This document shows, one piece after another, positions 1 to 7,022 of a stretch of DNA of 12,189 nt. This stretch comes from an uncultured Holophagaceae bacterium. Its GTDB lineage: Bacteria; Acidobacteriota; Holophagae; Holophagales; Holophagaceae. Position 1 is the first letter of the stretch, and every line of letters begins with the position of its first letter. The translations under genes and the position numbers were made by a program. The notes under the pieces were generated by a model. It had not been told where the DNA came from. It searched no databases and saw nothing but the letters and a program-made list of their open reading frames with translations. The stretch is taken from contig CAIXHJ010000480.1 of assembly GCA_903919165.1 (NCBI GenBank), forward strand, positions 1-12,189. The letters are read 5' to 3'.

Positions 1-212
1 CGGCAGTGCCCCCAATGGGGTGACAGATCCGGCACGCATGCGTGCCAGATCGCCAGAGGGGCCATGCCCCGATGACCATAGATCCCAGACAACGCAAGCG
101 TTGGCTGGGGGAAGCGTGCTGGCCCTTTCCAATGTTGATCCCGCTATTTCAGGGCCAGCACACTAGCTATTGGAAGCACATCCGCATGAAAGGTAAGGCC
201 GCTCCTAAGGAA
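1..212. other. Noncoding region with a run of hairpins
   Basis: I see no convincing gene here. The stretch lies downstream of the ribF stop on the minus strand and contains successive inverted repeats: CCCCA/TGGGG at 10-20; a perfect 16-base palindrome GGCACGCATGCGTGCC at 31-46; GGGGC-CAT-GCCCC at 58-70; CCCAG plus CAACG pairing with CGTTG plus CTGGG around a CAAG loop at 84-109; and an 11-bp perfect stem GTGCTGGCCCT (116-126) with AGGGCCAGCAC (151-161) around a 24-base loop. None is followed by a T-run in either direction, so a classical intrinsic terminator is not shown. The region could terminate transcription by structure alone, hold protein-binding sites, or be a repeat family; the sequence does not decide. 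Confidence 0.6.
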
Positions 213-1151
213 TCAGGCGAAGTGATCCTTCCACCAGGCCTTGCCCTCGGCCACGTCCTTCGCGATCTGAGCCCTCAGTTCATCCACTGAGCCGAACTTG
301 GCCTCGCCCCGGATGCGGTGGAGAAATCGCACTTCCATGCGGGCGCCGTAGAGGTCCTCCTCGAAGCCTGGCAGGTGGGTTTCCACTGTGAGTCGCTGGC
401 CGTCGAAGGTAGGTTTCTCACCCACATTCGTCATTCCCATGTGGGAGCCCCCGTGGTGGGGTAGCATCGCCTCTGTCAGGTAGACGCCAAAGGCCGGCAG
501 CTGCTCCTGCTCCCAGGCCAGGTTCGCCGTGGGGAAGCCCAGGTGGCGGCCCCGACGGTCTCCCTCCACCACCACGCCGGTCAGGGCGTAGGGATGGCCC
601 AGCAGTTCTGCGGCGGCCCCCACATCACCCCGGTCCAGGGCCTCCCTGATCCGCGTGCTGGAGAGGCGTCCGCCATCCGGTGCCCGCAGGGCCAGTGTGT
701 GCACCTGGCAGCCGTGGGCCGCACCCCAGGCTTCCAGGGTTCCCACATTGCCGCGCCTGTCCCGGCCGAAACAGAAGGCACGGCCCACATGCAGCTCCAC
801 GGGGGCCAGGACGTGCTGGATCCGATCCAGGAACCCCTCAGGACTCAGTTCGGAAAAGGCCCGGCTGAAGGGGATCACCCAGGCCAGGTCCATGCCCTCG
901 GCCTCGAAGGCGCCGAGCCGCTGCTCCAGGGTCATGAGGAGCCTCGGCTTGCGCTGGGGCGCGACCACCAGGGTGGGATGGGGATCGAAGGTCACCACCG
1001 CAGCCCGATGTCCCAGTCCCTTTGCCCGACCCGAGGCGATCCGCAGCAGCTCGCGATGGCCCGCATGAACGCCGTCGAAGGTTCCGAGGGTCACCACGAA
1101 GGGCCCAGAAACCGGGGCGGCTTCAAGGGTATGGCGCCAGACATCCATCAT
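213..1151 (-). CDS. ribF: Bifunctional riboflavin kinase / FAD synthetase (RibF)
   Basis: Phosphorylates riboflavin to FMN and adenylylates FMN to FAD in the cytoplasm. The 312-residue product has the usual family length. The N-terminal nucleotidyltransferase domain shows GTFDGVHAGH (residues 23-32), TFDPHP (54-59), an FxFG-type segment GRAFCFGRDRRGN (123-135) and SSTRIR (164-169). The C-terminal flavokinase domain begins near residue 185 and shows GRHLGFPTAN (201-210), NVGEKPTF (242-249), VETHL with the expected catalytic glutamate (256-260) and the DLYG segment (266-269). The start is the first of two adjacent ATG codons; it overlaps the stop of the upstream terC-like gene as ATGA, so translational coupling is likely. 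A GGAG sequence lies just upstream. The reading frame stays open further upstream, but that part lies inside the terC-like gene and resembles no RibF sequence. Confidence 0.96.
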   Translation of the reverse strand: MMDVWRHTLEAAPVSGPFVVTLGTFDGVHAGHRELLRIASGRAKGLGHRAAVVTFDPHPTLVVAPQRKPRLLMTLEQRLGAFEAEGMDLAWVIPFSRAFSELSPEGFLDRIQHVLAPVELHVGRAFCFGRDRRGNVGTLEAWGAAHGCQVHTLALRAPDGGRLSSTRIREALDRGDVGAAAELLGHPYALTGVVVEGDRRGRHLGFPTANLAWEQEQLPAFGVYLTEAMLPHHGGSHMGMTNVGEKPTFDGQRLTVETHLPGFEEDLYGARMEVRFLHRIRGEAKFGSVDELRAQIAKDVAEGKAWWKDHFA

Positions 1152-2092
1152 GGGGCTCCGTCCTGCTCCGCGGGCCAGGCCAGGCTGGCGATGACGCTGC
1201 CCGCCAGCACCGCCGCGATGACCAGCAGGCTGTACTGCACGGGAATGGGCACCCAGTGGGAGATGCACATCTTCACGCCTACGAAGGCCAGCACGACGGC
1301 CAGTCCGGTCTTCAGGCGGTGGAAGCGGTCCATCATCTTGGCCAGCACGAAGTAAAGGCTCCGCAGGCCCAGGATCGCGAAGATGTTGGAGGTGTAGACC
1401 ACGAAGGGATCGCGGCTGACGGCCAGGACCGCGGGAATGGAGTCCACCGCGAAGACCAGGTCGGTCATCTCGACGGTCAGGAGCACCAGGAGCATGGGCG
1501 TGGCGAACCGACGTCCCTGACGCTTCACCCAGAACCGTTCATGGCCGCCGGTCTCGTCGAAGGGAACGCAACGCCGGAAAGCCCGGACCATGGGGTTCTG
1601 TGCGGGATCTACCGCCTCCTCCTTCACCACCAGCATCTTCAGGCCGGTGTAGATGAGGAAGCCGCCGAAGACATACATCATCCATTCGAAGCGGTTCAAC
1701 AGCGCCGTGCCGGCCAGGATCATCGCCGCCCGCATGACCAGCGCGCCCAACACACCCCAGAAGAGCATCCGGTGCTGGTGACGCAGGTCCACGCGGAAAC
1801 TCTGGAAGACCAGGACGAACACAAAGAGGTTGTCCACGCTGAGGGACTTCTCCAGCACATAGCCCGTGAGCCACTCCAGGCCCTTCTGCGGGCCCTCAGC
1901 CTGGAAGATCAGGCCATTGAAGATGAGCGCCAGGCCGATCCACACCGCGCTCCAGATGCCCGCCTCGCGCATGGTCGGCGCGTGGATGCGACGGTTGAAG
2001 ACGCCCAGATCCAGGGCCAGCATCAGGAACACGAATGCGTGGAATCCGGACCAAGCCCACCAGGGAGCGGCTTGGAGCAGGGCGTCGACCAA
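1148..2092 (-). CDS. TerC-family integral membrane protein (Alx/YkoY type)
   Basis: A 314-residue multi-pass membrane protein of the TerC family. Members are linked to metal-ion export, notably manganese, and to tellurite or alkaline stress; the substrate here is inferred only from the family. Hydrophobic helices occur around residues 15-32, 45-63, 87-97, 109-131, 138-155, 198-216, 232-252, 262-278 and 285-304. The two family signatures are present: EKSLSVDNLFVF (81-92) and EMTDLVFAVDSIPA (208-221), with conserved intramembrane acids D87, E208, D211 and D217. The start chosen is TTG, because it sits three bases after GGAGGA and gives the usual short N-terminus before the first helix. An in-frame ATG at 2164 would add an unlikely proline/serine-rich leader. 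The stop overlaps the ribF start, so the two genes probably form one transcript. Confidence 0.9.
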   Translation of the reverse strand: MVDALLQAAPWWAWSGFHAFVFLMLALDLGVFNRRIHAPTMREAGIWSAVWIGLALIFNGLIFQAEGPQKGLEWLTGYVLEKSLSVDNLFVFVLVFQSFRVDLRHQHRMLFWGVLGALVMRAAMILAGTALLNRFEWMMYVFGGFLIYTGLKMLVVKEEAVDPAQNPMVRAFRRCVPFDETGGHERFWVKRQGRRFATPMLLVLLTVEMTDLVFAVDSIPAVLAVSRDPFVVYTSNIFAILGLRSLYFVLAKMMDRFHRLKTGLAVVLAFVGVKMCISHWVPIPVQYSLLVIAAVLAGSVIASLAWPAEQDGAP

Positions 2093-2203
2093 GGGTCCTC
2101 CAGGAGTCCAGCTTATCTGGGTTGGGTAACTGTTGCGGGTTGACGCCCCTGGCCATGGAACCATGCCTCGCCAGACGGTCACGGTATCCCGCATCATGTC
2201 CCC
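2093..2203. promoter_or_regulatory. Divergent intergenic region between the TerC-family gene and rsmE
   Basis: These 111 bases separate two divergently transcribed genes and so should carry both promoters. A TTGACG on the plus strand near 2140 could be a -35 element for rsmE, but no convincing -10 follows at the right distance. A hyphenated palindrome CATGG-AA-CCATG (2154-2165) could be an operator. I looked for the yybP-ykoY manganese riboswitch that often precedes terC-type genes and did not recognise it. Confidence 0.35.
2096..2101 (-). promoter_or_regulatory. Ribosome-binding site supporting the TTG start of the TerC-family gene
   Basis: On the minus strand GGAGGA stands three bases before TTG at 2092-2090. 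No comparable Shine-Dalgarno sequence precedes the alternative ATG at 2164. Spacing is slightly short, so the choice is likely but not certain. Confidence 0.5.
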
Positions 2204-2929
2204 ATGAGCCTGCCCCGTCTGTTCCTGGATGCCCTGCCGAACCTGGAGGGCCACCTGGTCCCCCTCGGCCCCGAGGCCGCCCGGCACCTGAAGGCCCTGC
2301 GCCTGAAACCCGGCGCCGCGCTGGAACTGGTGCTGGGGGATTCTGCCTGGACCGCGGACCTCGCCGCGCTGGACCGGGATCGCGCCTTGGCCCGGCTGGT
2401 CGCACCCCTGCGCGAGGAGCGCGAGCCGCCCATGGAGCTGCAGGCCTGCCTGCCGCTCCCGGCCCAGCTCAGCCTCTTTGACGAATGGCTCCCACCCCTG
2501 GTGGAACTGGGCGCCACGATCATCCAGCCCGTGGTCTACCAACGCAGCGAGTTCGATGGCGCCAAGACCGCCGCCCGCCTGGAGCGGTGGGCGCGGATCA
2601 TCCAGTCGGCCTGTGAGCAGAGCCACCGCAACCGGCTGCCCGAACTGCGGCCCCCCATGCCCTTCGCGGCTCTGCTCACCTGGAAGGCGCCCCAGAAGTG
2701 GGTGGCCTATGAGTTGGCCACGGGTCAGGCGAATCCCGCCCTGGGCCTCGCGGATCTGGCCTTCACCAGCGGGCCCGAAGGAGGCATCACCGACGAGGAG
2801 TTCGCCGCCCTCGCCGCCGCCGGGTGGCAGCCCGTCAGCCTGGGCCGCAGCATCCTCCGGGCCGTCACCGCGCCCGTGGCCCTGCTGGGAGCCGTGCAGT
2901 TCGAGCTGGGACGCGCGCCCCGACCCTGA
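2204..2929 (+). CDS. rsmE: 16S rRNA (uracil(1498)-N3)-methyltransferase RsmE
   Basis: SAM-dependent methyltransferase of the SPOUT superfamily that methylates U1498 of 16S rRNA during 30S maturation. The 241-residue product matches family length. It has the N-terminal PUA-like part with the RHLKALRLKPG segment (27-37), a central ERSxxK-like region here reading YQRSEFDGAK (112-121), the EQSHRNRLPEL segment (138-148), and the trefoil-knot motifs GPEGG (190-194) and SLGRSILRAVTA (212-223). In the last motif the usual LRxETA reads LRAVTA, with valine 221 where glutamate is normal. The start is ATG with no clear Shine-Dalgarno sequence; it gives the expected N-terminus (MSLPRLFLD). The M28 peptidase gene follows 46 bases downstream on the same strand and may be co-transcribed. 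Confidence 0.93.
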   Translation: MSLPRLFLDALPNLEGHLVPLGPEAARHLKALRLKPGAALELVLGDSAWTADLAALDRDRALARLVAPLREEREPPMELQACLPLPAQLSLFDEWLPPLVELGATIIQPVVYQRSEFDGAKTAARLERWARIIQSACEQSHRNRLPELRPPMPFAALLTWKAPQKWVAYELATGQANPALGLADLAFTSGPEGGITDEEFAALAAAGWQPVSLGRSILRAVTAPVALLGAVQFELGRAPRP

Positions 2930-2975
2930 CCTCAATTCCAGGAGCGGGAGCCTGCCTGCGGGCTAAGCTGGGGCC

Positions 2976-4577
2976 ATGCGATTCCTGCTGCCTGTCCTGG
3001 TCGCGGCCAACCTCCTGGCCCAGACCACGACCCCCGTTGCCAAGGTCCTGGAGGCCCCGCTGCGGGCTCACCTGGCCTTCCTGTCCGACGACCTGCTGGA
3101 AGGCCGGGGGACGGGACAGCGCGGAGCCGACCTCACCGTGCGCTACCTCGAGACCCAGCTGCAGGTGCTGGGGCTCAAGCCCGCCAAGGGCAGCTCCTAC
3201 CGGCAGGCCGTGTCCCTGCTGGGCCTGAAGACCAGGGTGGATCAGAGCACCCTCAGCTTCCTGGGCGGCGGCGCCTGCGCCACGCCGAGGTTCGGAGCGG
3301 AAATCCTCTTCGGCTCCGGCGTCGCCAAGGTTGAGCTGACCTTCGATGCGCCCGTGGTCTTCGTGGGCTTCGGCATCGACGCGCCCGGGTACCAGTGGGA
3401 CGACTACAAGGGCCTGGACGCGCGCGGCAAGGTGCTGCTCATGCTGGTGAACGAGCCCGCGCCCACGGCCGCCGAGCCGGGCCTCTTCGACGGTCCCGAC
3501 CTGAGCCAGTACGGGCGCTGGACCACCAAGTTCGAGATGGCCGCCAGGCGCGGCGCCGCCGGCGTGCTGCTCATCCACACCACGGCCTCCGCGAGCTACG
3601 GCTGGCCCGTGGTGCGCAACGGCTGGGACGCCGAACGCTTCTCCCTGGCCACCGGATCGGAAGCCACACCCCTGCAGGGCTGGGTGACCGAAGCCGCTGC
3701 CCGCGCCCTGGCAAGGCAGGGCGGCCAGGATCTCGACGCGCTCCGGGCGAAGGCCGAGAGCCGCGACTTCCGGCCCGTCCCCCTGGATCTTGCCCTGAAG
3801 GGGACCCTGCGCAGCGCTGTGCGCACCATCGAACAGTTCAACGTGGCGGGTGTGGTGCCGGGCACCGATCCAGCCCTGCGGGACGAGGTCGTGATCTACA
3901 CCGCCCACTGGGATCATCTGGGCATCGGCCAAGCGCCCGCCGAGGACACGCACCCGGGGCACGGGACCGACAGGATCTACAACGGCGCCGTGGACAACGC
4001 CTCGGGCTGCGCGGCCCTGCTGGCCATGGCCCAGGCGGCGATCCAGGCGCCCGCCAGGCGCAGCCAGATGTTCCTCTTCGTGTGCGCCGAGGAGCAGGGC
4101 CTGCTGGGGTCGAAAGCCTACGTGGCGGATCCCCTCCGGCCCCTGGCAAGGACCGCCGCGGACCTCAACCTGGACAGCCTCAACTTCGTGGCGCCCACGC
4201 GCGACATGAGCCTGCCCTTCGGGGAGCGCAGTACCCTGGGCGAGCTGGGCGCGGCTGTGGCCAAGGCCTCGGGCCTCAACGTCACCAGCTCCCAACCCGA
4301 CGCCGCCGGAGGCTACTTCCGCTCGGATCACTACAGCTTCGTGCAGGCGGGTGTGCCGGCCATCTCCGTGGGCGGTGGCAGCGACTATCTCGGAGAGAAC
4401 GTGCCCGCACTGCGCGTCCAGGCCGCGGCCTACGGCCAGCGCTACCACCAGGTCACGGACGAGTACGATCCCGCCTGGGACCTGCGCGGCATGATGCAGC
4501 AGGCCCAGTTCACCCTCGACCTGGGCCAGGCCATCGCCAACGCCGCCACCAGGCCCGTCTTCAAGACCGCCCGCTAA
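2976..4577 (+). CDS. Secreted M28-family zinc aminopeptidase with PA-type insert
   Basis: A 533-residue exported metallopeptidase that probably removes N-terminal amino acids from peptides outside the cytoplasm. Residues 1-15 form a short signal peptide ending LLAQ. The segment SDDLLEGRGTG (37-47) is typical of the N-terminus of the bacterial subgroup. Residues about 85-270 hold the insert domain resembling the protease-associated fold. The catalytic domain shows the expected two-zinc ligands: H311 in TAHWDHLG, D340 in GAVDNASG, the catalytic and metal pair E372-E373 in CAEEQGLLGS, D400 in LNLDS and H491 in RYHQVTDEYD. All ligands are present, so the enzyme should be active. The 3' end overlaps the opposite-strand integrase remnant by four bases, marking the left edge of the integron. 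Confidence 0.92.
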   Translation: MRFLLPVLVAANLLAQTTTPVAKVLEAPLRAHLAFLSDDLLEGRGTGQRGADLTVRYLETQLQVLGLKPAKGSSYRQAVSLLGLKTRVDQSTLSFLGGGACATPRFGAEILFGSGVAKVELTFDAPVVFVGFGIDAPGYQWDDYKGLDARGKVLLMLVNEPAPTAAEPGLFDGPDLSQYGRWTTKFEMAARRGAAGVLLIHTTASASYGWPVVRNGWDAERFSLATGSEATPLQGWVTEAAARALARQGGQDLDALRAKAESRDFRPVPLDLALKGTLRSAVRTIEQFNVAGVVPGTDPALRDEVVIYTAHWDHLGIGQAPAEDTHPGHGTDRIYNGAVDNASGCAALLAMAQAAIQAPARRSQMFLFVCAEEQGLLGSKAYVADPLRPLARTAADLNLDSLNFVAPTRDMSLPFGERSTLGELGAAVAKASGLNVTSSQPDAAGGYFRSDHYSFVQAGVPAISVGGGSDYLGENVPALRVQAAAYGQRYHQVTDEYDPAWDLRGMMQQAQFTLDLGQAIANAATRPVFKTAR

Positions 4578-4990
4578 GCGCGACCAGGTCGCCTGGGACT
4601 GTGACATAGGACGTGGGGCGTAACTGACTTGGCCACGTCCTTCCCGCGCAGGCGGAGGCCCTCCAAGAGGCGCAGGCCTGGGCCGTAGAGCAGGGCGGAC
4701 TTGGTCTGGTTTTGAGTCGAGGCCGACACCTTCCTCTCAACGGCCAGATGGGAGAGGAAGGCCTCGACCTCCGCCGCACCTAAATCCTTGGGGTGTTGCT
4801 TGCCGTGGAATAGGATGAATCGCCGCACCCAATTCCCGAACGCGCCCTCGGTGGAAAGGCTCCTATGGCGCAGACGAGGTTCAGACTTGATCTGGTCCAG
4901 GAGACGGGGCGGCTGAGCCGGAGGGACTGGGGAAGTCACCCGAAACCATTTAGGGCGCAGTTGCATGTTCGCAACCGGATCCAAGAACAT
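4574..4990 (-). pseudogene. intI: Integron integrase (IntI) remnant, internally deleted
   Basis: A 138-codon open frame that reads as a compressed IntI. Residues about 29-95 match the N-terminal SAM-like DNA-binding domain of integron integrases, including SLSTEGAFGNWVRRFILFHG (44-63) and EVEAFLSHLAVERKVSAST (74-92). At residues 99-102 the sequence jumps directly to the box I region LLYGPGLRLLEGLRLRGKDV (100-119), losing about 50 residues compared with IntI1. After V119 it jumps again to KSVTPHVLCHS (121-131), the box II HxLRHS region, losing about 110 residues. There the catalytic arginine is cysteine (HVLCHS), and the frame ends seven residues later without the nucleophilic tyrosine. It is therefore catalytically dead. 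Starts are ATG at 4990 or 4966. Lengths of lost blocks are judged from memory of IntI1. Confidence 0.88.
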
Positions 4991-5019
4991 TTTTTCAGAA
5001 GTTCAATCTCACCCTCAAT

Positions 5020-5047
5020 ATTTTATGCGTACTTCGACCCCCGTCAG
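5020..5047 (-). promoter_or_regulatory. Possible intI promoter
   Basis: Read on the minus strand: CTGACG (5047-5042), a 16-base spacer and TAAAAT (5025-5020), 30 bases before the ATG at 4990. The match to sigma-70 consensus is moderate. The placement is where an intI promoter is expected, between intI and attI. No LexA box was recognised. Confidence 0.3.
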
Positions 5048-5102
5048 AGGTCCGTATCATTCTTTGTTGACTGCCCACCCCGTAATCACGGGACCCCATC
5101 GA

Positions 5103-5196
5103 ACGAAATAAGACTCCACCCCGCAGTCCCCTGATTTTGGCTAAAACAAGCAAATCGACACTTCGTTTATTCACAACACATACCGTCTTATTTCGT
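5103..5196. repeat. 12-bp inverted repeat in the presumed attI region
   Basis: ACGAAATAAGAC at 5103-5114 is the exact reverse complement of GTCTTATTTCGT at 5185-5196, with 70 bases between. A partial further copy (GTCTTAGG) follows at 5196-5203. Within the loop, CTAAAACAAG at 5141-5150 resembles the last bases of the class 1 attI1 site, and GCAGTC with CCCT lies just before it. The region is A/T-richer than anything else in the window. It could bind integrase or a regulator, or mark the ends of a lost insertion. Confidence 0.45.
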
Positions 5197-5234
5197 CTTA
5201 GGTATCGCTTGATGTCCTTCTTCCCCCTGCCGGT

Positions 5235-5618
5235 TCACCGAGCAGCGTGAGGCATACGATTCCGCTGACTTTCCACATACTCTGCATCCTCTTCTTCCTC
5301 TTCATCCTCGATTGCAGCCAGGGACACGGGTCTGCCCCTGAGGTCCAGGGGACTCCCCTCCTCGGGGATGAATATTTCGTGGTTTGGGTCCCATCGTCCC
5401 CACAGTTGATCACCATCCATGAAGAACCGTGACTCCCCGGATTCCGTGAATACCGCCACCCAAACCGCCTGAGAAAAGTCCCTTTCGTAGGCCAGGATGA
5501 CCCACCAATTCTCACCGCGTCCTTCGGCGTCTTCGATGGAATCCATGAGCGCGTAAGGCGGCGGAAAGGCCATCGTGCGCATTTCATCCAGTTCCTTGAT
5601 CAGCTTGATGTACAGCAT
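5235..5618 (-). CDS. Hypothetical cassette protein, reverse orientation
   Basis: A 127-residue acidic cytoplasmic protein that I do not recognise. Its middle reads like a small globular domain rich in aromatic and beta-strand residues (ENWWVILAYERDFSQAVWVA, then FTESGESRFFMDGDQLWGRW). A glutamate run of the EDEEEEEDAEY type lies near the C-terminus. The ATG at 5618 follows TGAGG by six bases. The gene lies in the first cassette but points toward intI, opposite to the other cassette genes. It therefore could not be driven by an integron Pc promoter and would need its own promoter, as seen for some toxin-antitoxin or orphan cassettes. An overlapping open frame on the same strand (5198-5587) has an unnatural composition and is taken as a shadow. 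Confidence 0.6.
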   Translation of the reverse strand: MLYIKLIKELDEMRTMAFPPPYALMDSIEDAEGRGENWWVILAYERDFSQAVWVAVFTESGESRFFMDGDQLWGRWDPNHEIFIPEEGSPLDLRGRPVSLAAIEDEEEEEDAEYVESQRNRMPHAAR

Positions 5619-5751
5619 GGTGTGCCTCACCAGCCATTCCAATTGCGGACAAGAAGGGGAACTATTGCGGGTGGCCCTCGACTGGTAAACAAGGGAAATG
5701 TCTGCCCTACTTGGGGCCATGGCAAGGTTTCAAGGCAGGTCCCAACGCGAT

Positions 5752-5875
5752 GCCTAACCCTTGGCTCAACTCGGACCCCGCCTGCATTGCCTTCCGTTCT
5801 CTCTCATCTTCCCGCTTCCACGGCTGCGGTCATCGTCTCAGTGCAGGCGGGGCCGGTTAGCTGCTTTCGTTAGGC
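5752..5875 (+). repeat. attC site 1 (124 bp)
   Basis: The outer core sites GCCTAAC (5752-5758) and GTTAGGC (5869-5875) are perfect reverse complements and match RYYYAAC / GTTRRRY. The inner arms CGGACCCCGCCTGCA (5772-5786) and TGCAGGCGGGGCCGG (5842-5856) pair imperfectly, as expected for a folded single-strand attC with unpaired bases. This is the best preserved site of the array. Cassette junction falls after G5869. Confidence 0.88.
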
Positions 5876-5954
5876 CGCTCCATCGGCGGCAAAGTCCCTT
5901 TGTACCCATCTCCCGGAAAGCATCGATTTCACCGTCTGGCGTATCATTGTTGGC

Positions 5955-6365
5955 ATGGCGACTCCCTCGACTGGCAAGGCTTCCACTCCAAAAAAACGAA
6001 CGGCCAAATCATCCTCTGAATCGATTGAGGGCTCCTCCCTTCGATCTCTTCGTTTCTTTTACCCGGAATCCCTCCACAAGAAGGCCATCACCCTCCTCGC
6101 CACCCTTGAACAGTCTCCGGATCCCACCGAGCACAGCAGTGATCTCGCAGAGATTGTCGAAGAATTGACGATCAGCGGTATGAACTACTACTTCATGAAG
6201 CCTCTCAAGGAAGCCAAGGCTGGTTTCATTGTTCAGCAATCGGCAAACCTTGGCATGACTGGGGCACAGAAGGTCATGGGCTCCGTTATCCGGAACATTA
6301 TCGGCCGCATGGATGCGCCTCAACTTCTTTCCGTGTGCGGCTCAATCCGCCATTTCATGCTTTGA
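5955..6365 (+). CDS. Hypothetical cassette protein with conserved-looking C-terminal half
   Basis: A 136-residue soluble protein I cannot assign to a family. Residues 1-25 are Ser/Thr/Lys-rich and probably disordered. The rest looks helical: FYPESLHKKAITLLATLEQ (35-53), VEELTISGMNYYFMKPLKEA (68-87), GFIVQQSANLGMTGAQKVMG (90-109) and a final IRNIIGRMDAPQLLSVCGSI (112-131). No catalytic motif or signal peptide is visible. The ATG at 5955 has only a weak TTGG upstream. It is the sole gene of the second cassette, starting 85 bases after the attC 1 junction and ending 70 bases before attC 2. Codon use is less G/C-biased than the housekeeping genes, which suits a horizontally gained cassette. Confidence 0.7.
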   Translation: MATPSTGKASTPKKRTAKSSSESIEGSSLRSLRFFYPESLHKKAITLLATLEQSPDPTEHSSDLAEIVEELTISGMNYYFMKPLKEAKAGFIVQQSANLGMTGAQKVMGSVIRNIIGRMDAPQLLSVCGSIRHFML

Positions 6366-6435
6366 CTCCTAGCCATGGCAATCTGGAATCAATCCCCCAT
6401 TCACAAAGCCGCTAAGCCCACCCATCGTCCAAGCG

Positions 6436-6559
6436 TCCTGACCCTCCGCTCAACCTGGACTCCGCCTGCACGGCCCGCTTTCCTCTCTCGTGTTCCGTCA
6501 TCCTCCGCTCCGCTCAGCGCCTCGGCGCAGGCGGGTCCGGTCAGCTTCTTTCGTTAGGG
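6436..6559 (+). repeat. attC site 2 (124 bp)
   Basis: Left core TCCTGAC (6436-6442), right core GTTAGGG (6553-6559). Inner arms CTGGACTCCGCCTGCA on the left and GCGCAGGCGGGTCCGG on the right pair with a few mismatches. Length equals attC 1, and both halves align closely with it (left half CCTRACCC then TCAAC; right half GCAGGCGGG then TTTCGTTAGG). The junction falls after G6553. Confidence 0.85.
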
Positions 6560-6575
6560 TTCACTGGGAGTGCTC

Positions 6576-6989
6576 ATGGCCACCAAGGAAGAAGTCGCAG
6601 CATTCATAGCGGTCGAGTTTCCGCAGACTAAGTGCATCGTCAAAGAGGTTGGCAACGGTGGGGCTACGGTCACGCACGAAATAGGCCCAGAGGAGTTGCG
6701 GCCCGGCGGAACGGTCTCCGGTCCAGTGCTCATGGGTGTCGCTGATGTCGCGCTGTACGTCGCCATCCTTGGGGAGATCGGCATTGTTCCCCTGGCCGTC
6801 ACCACGAGCCTCACCATCAACTTCTTGAGAAAGCCGGCCGCGAGCAAAAGCGTCATCGCCATGTGCAAGCTCATGAAGGTTGGCCGGGCGCTCGCTGTTG
6901 GCGAGGTGTCCCTATATTCGGAAGGCTCCATCGAGCCTGTCGCGCATGTCGTGGGCACGTACTCCATTCCTCCACGCCGCGAGTCCTGA
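6576..6989 (+). CDS. PaaI-like hotdog-fold thioesterase (third cassette)
   Basis: A 137-residue protein of the hotdog thioesterase superfamily, expected to hydrolyse an acyl-CoA or similar thioester in the cytoplasm; the substrate is unknown. The hallmark segment RPGGTVSGPVLMGVADVALY (42-61) corresponds to the central helix, with G49 and D57 in the positions of the PaaI-type active site. It is followed by PLAVTTSLTINFLRKP (72-87) and a strand pair RALAVGEVSLYSEG (104-117). The start is ATG at 6576 after GGGAG five bases upstream; a GTG six bases earlier overlaps that site and is less likely. The gene starts 22 bases after the attC 2 junction and is followed by a cryptic attC-like hairpin at 7023-7082. 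No second gene is seen in the tail. Confidence 0.85.
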   Translation: MATKEEVAAFIAVEFPQTKCIVKEVGNGGATVTHEIGPEELRPGGTVSGPVLMGVADVALYVAILGEIGIVPLAVTTSLTINFLRKPAASKSVIAMCKLMKVGRALAVGEVSLYSEGSIEPVAHVVGTYSIPPRRES

Positions 6990-7022
6990 TCTCCAAACCA
7001 CCATCGAAAGGAAGCACGTGAA

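Noticed and set aside
1..212. tRNA or small coding gene at the left edge
   Set aside because: No cloverleaf arms with an anticodon and T-loop consensus were found, and the open frame at 42-290 runs into the end of ribF without a ribosome-binding site or family resemblance.
2093..2203. Possible yybP-ykoY manganese riboswitch before the TerC-family gene
   Set aside because: The leader is short and I could not recognise the conserved paired elements of this riboswitch.
1148..2935. A 595-codon minus-strand open frame extending the TerC-family gene upstream
   Set aside because: Only the part from 2092 down has TerC features. The upstream part is antisense to rsmE, has a Gly/Gln-rich shadow composition, and a ribosome-binding site supports the TTG start.
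2865..4607. A 580-codon minus-strand open frame antisense to the M28 peptidase
   Set aside because: It is a Gly/His/Val-rich shadow in GC-rich DNA, while the plus strand encodes a complete peptidase with all zinc ligands.
4574..4990. A functional tyrosine recombinase or phage integrase
   Set aside because: The N-terminal domain is of the IntI type, but the central block, the box II arginine and the tyrosine region are missing.
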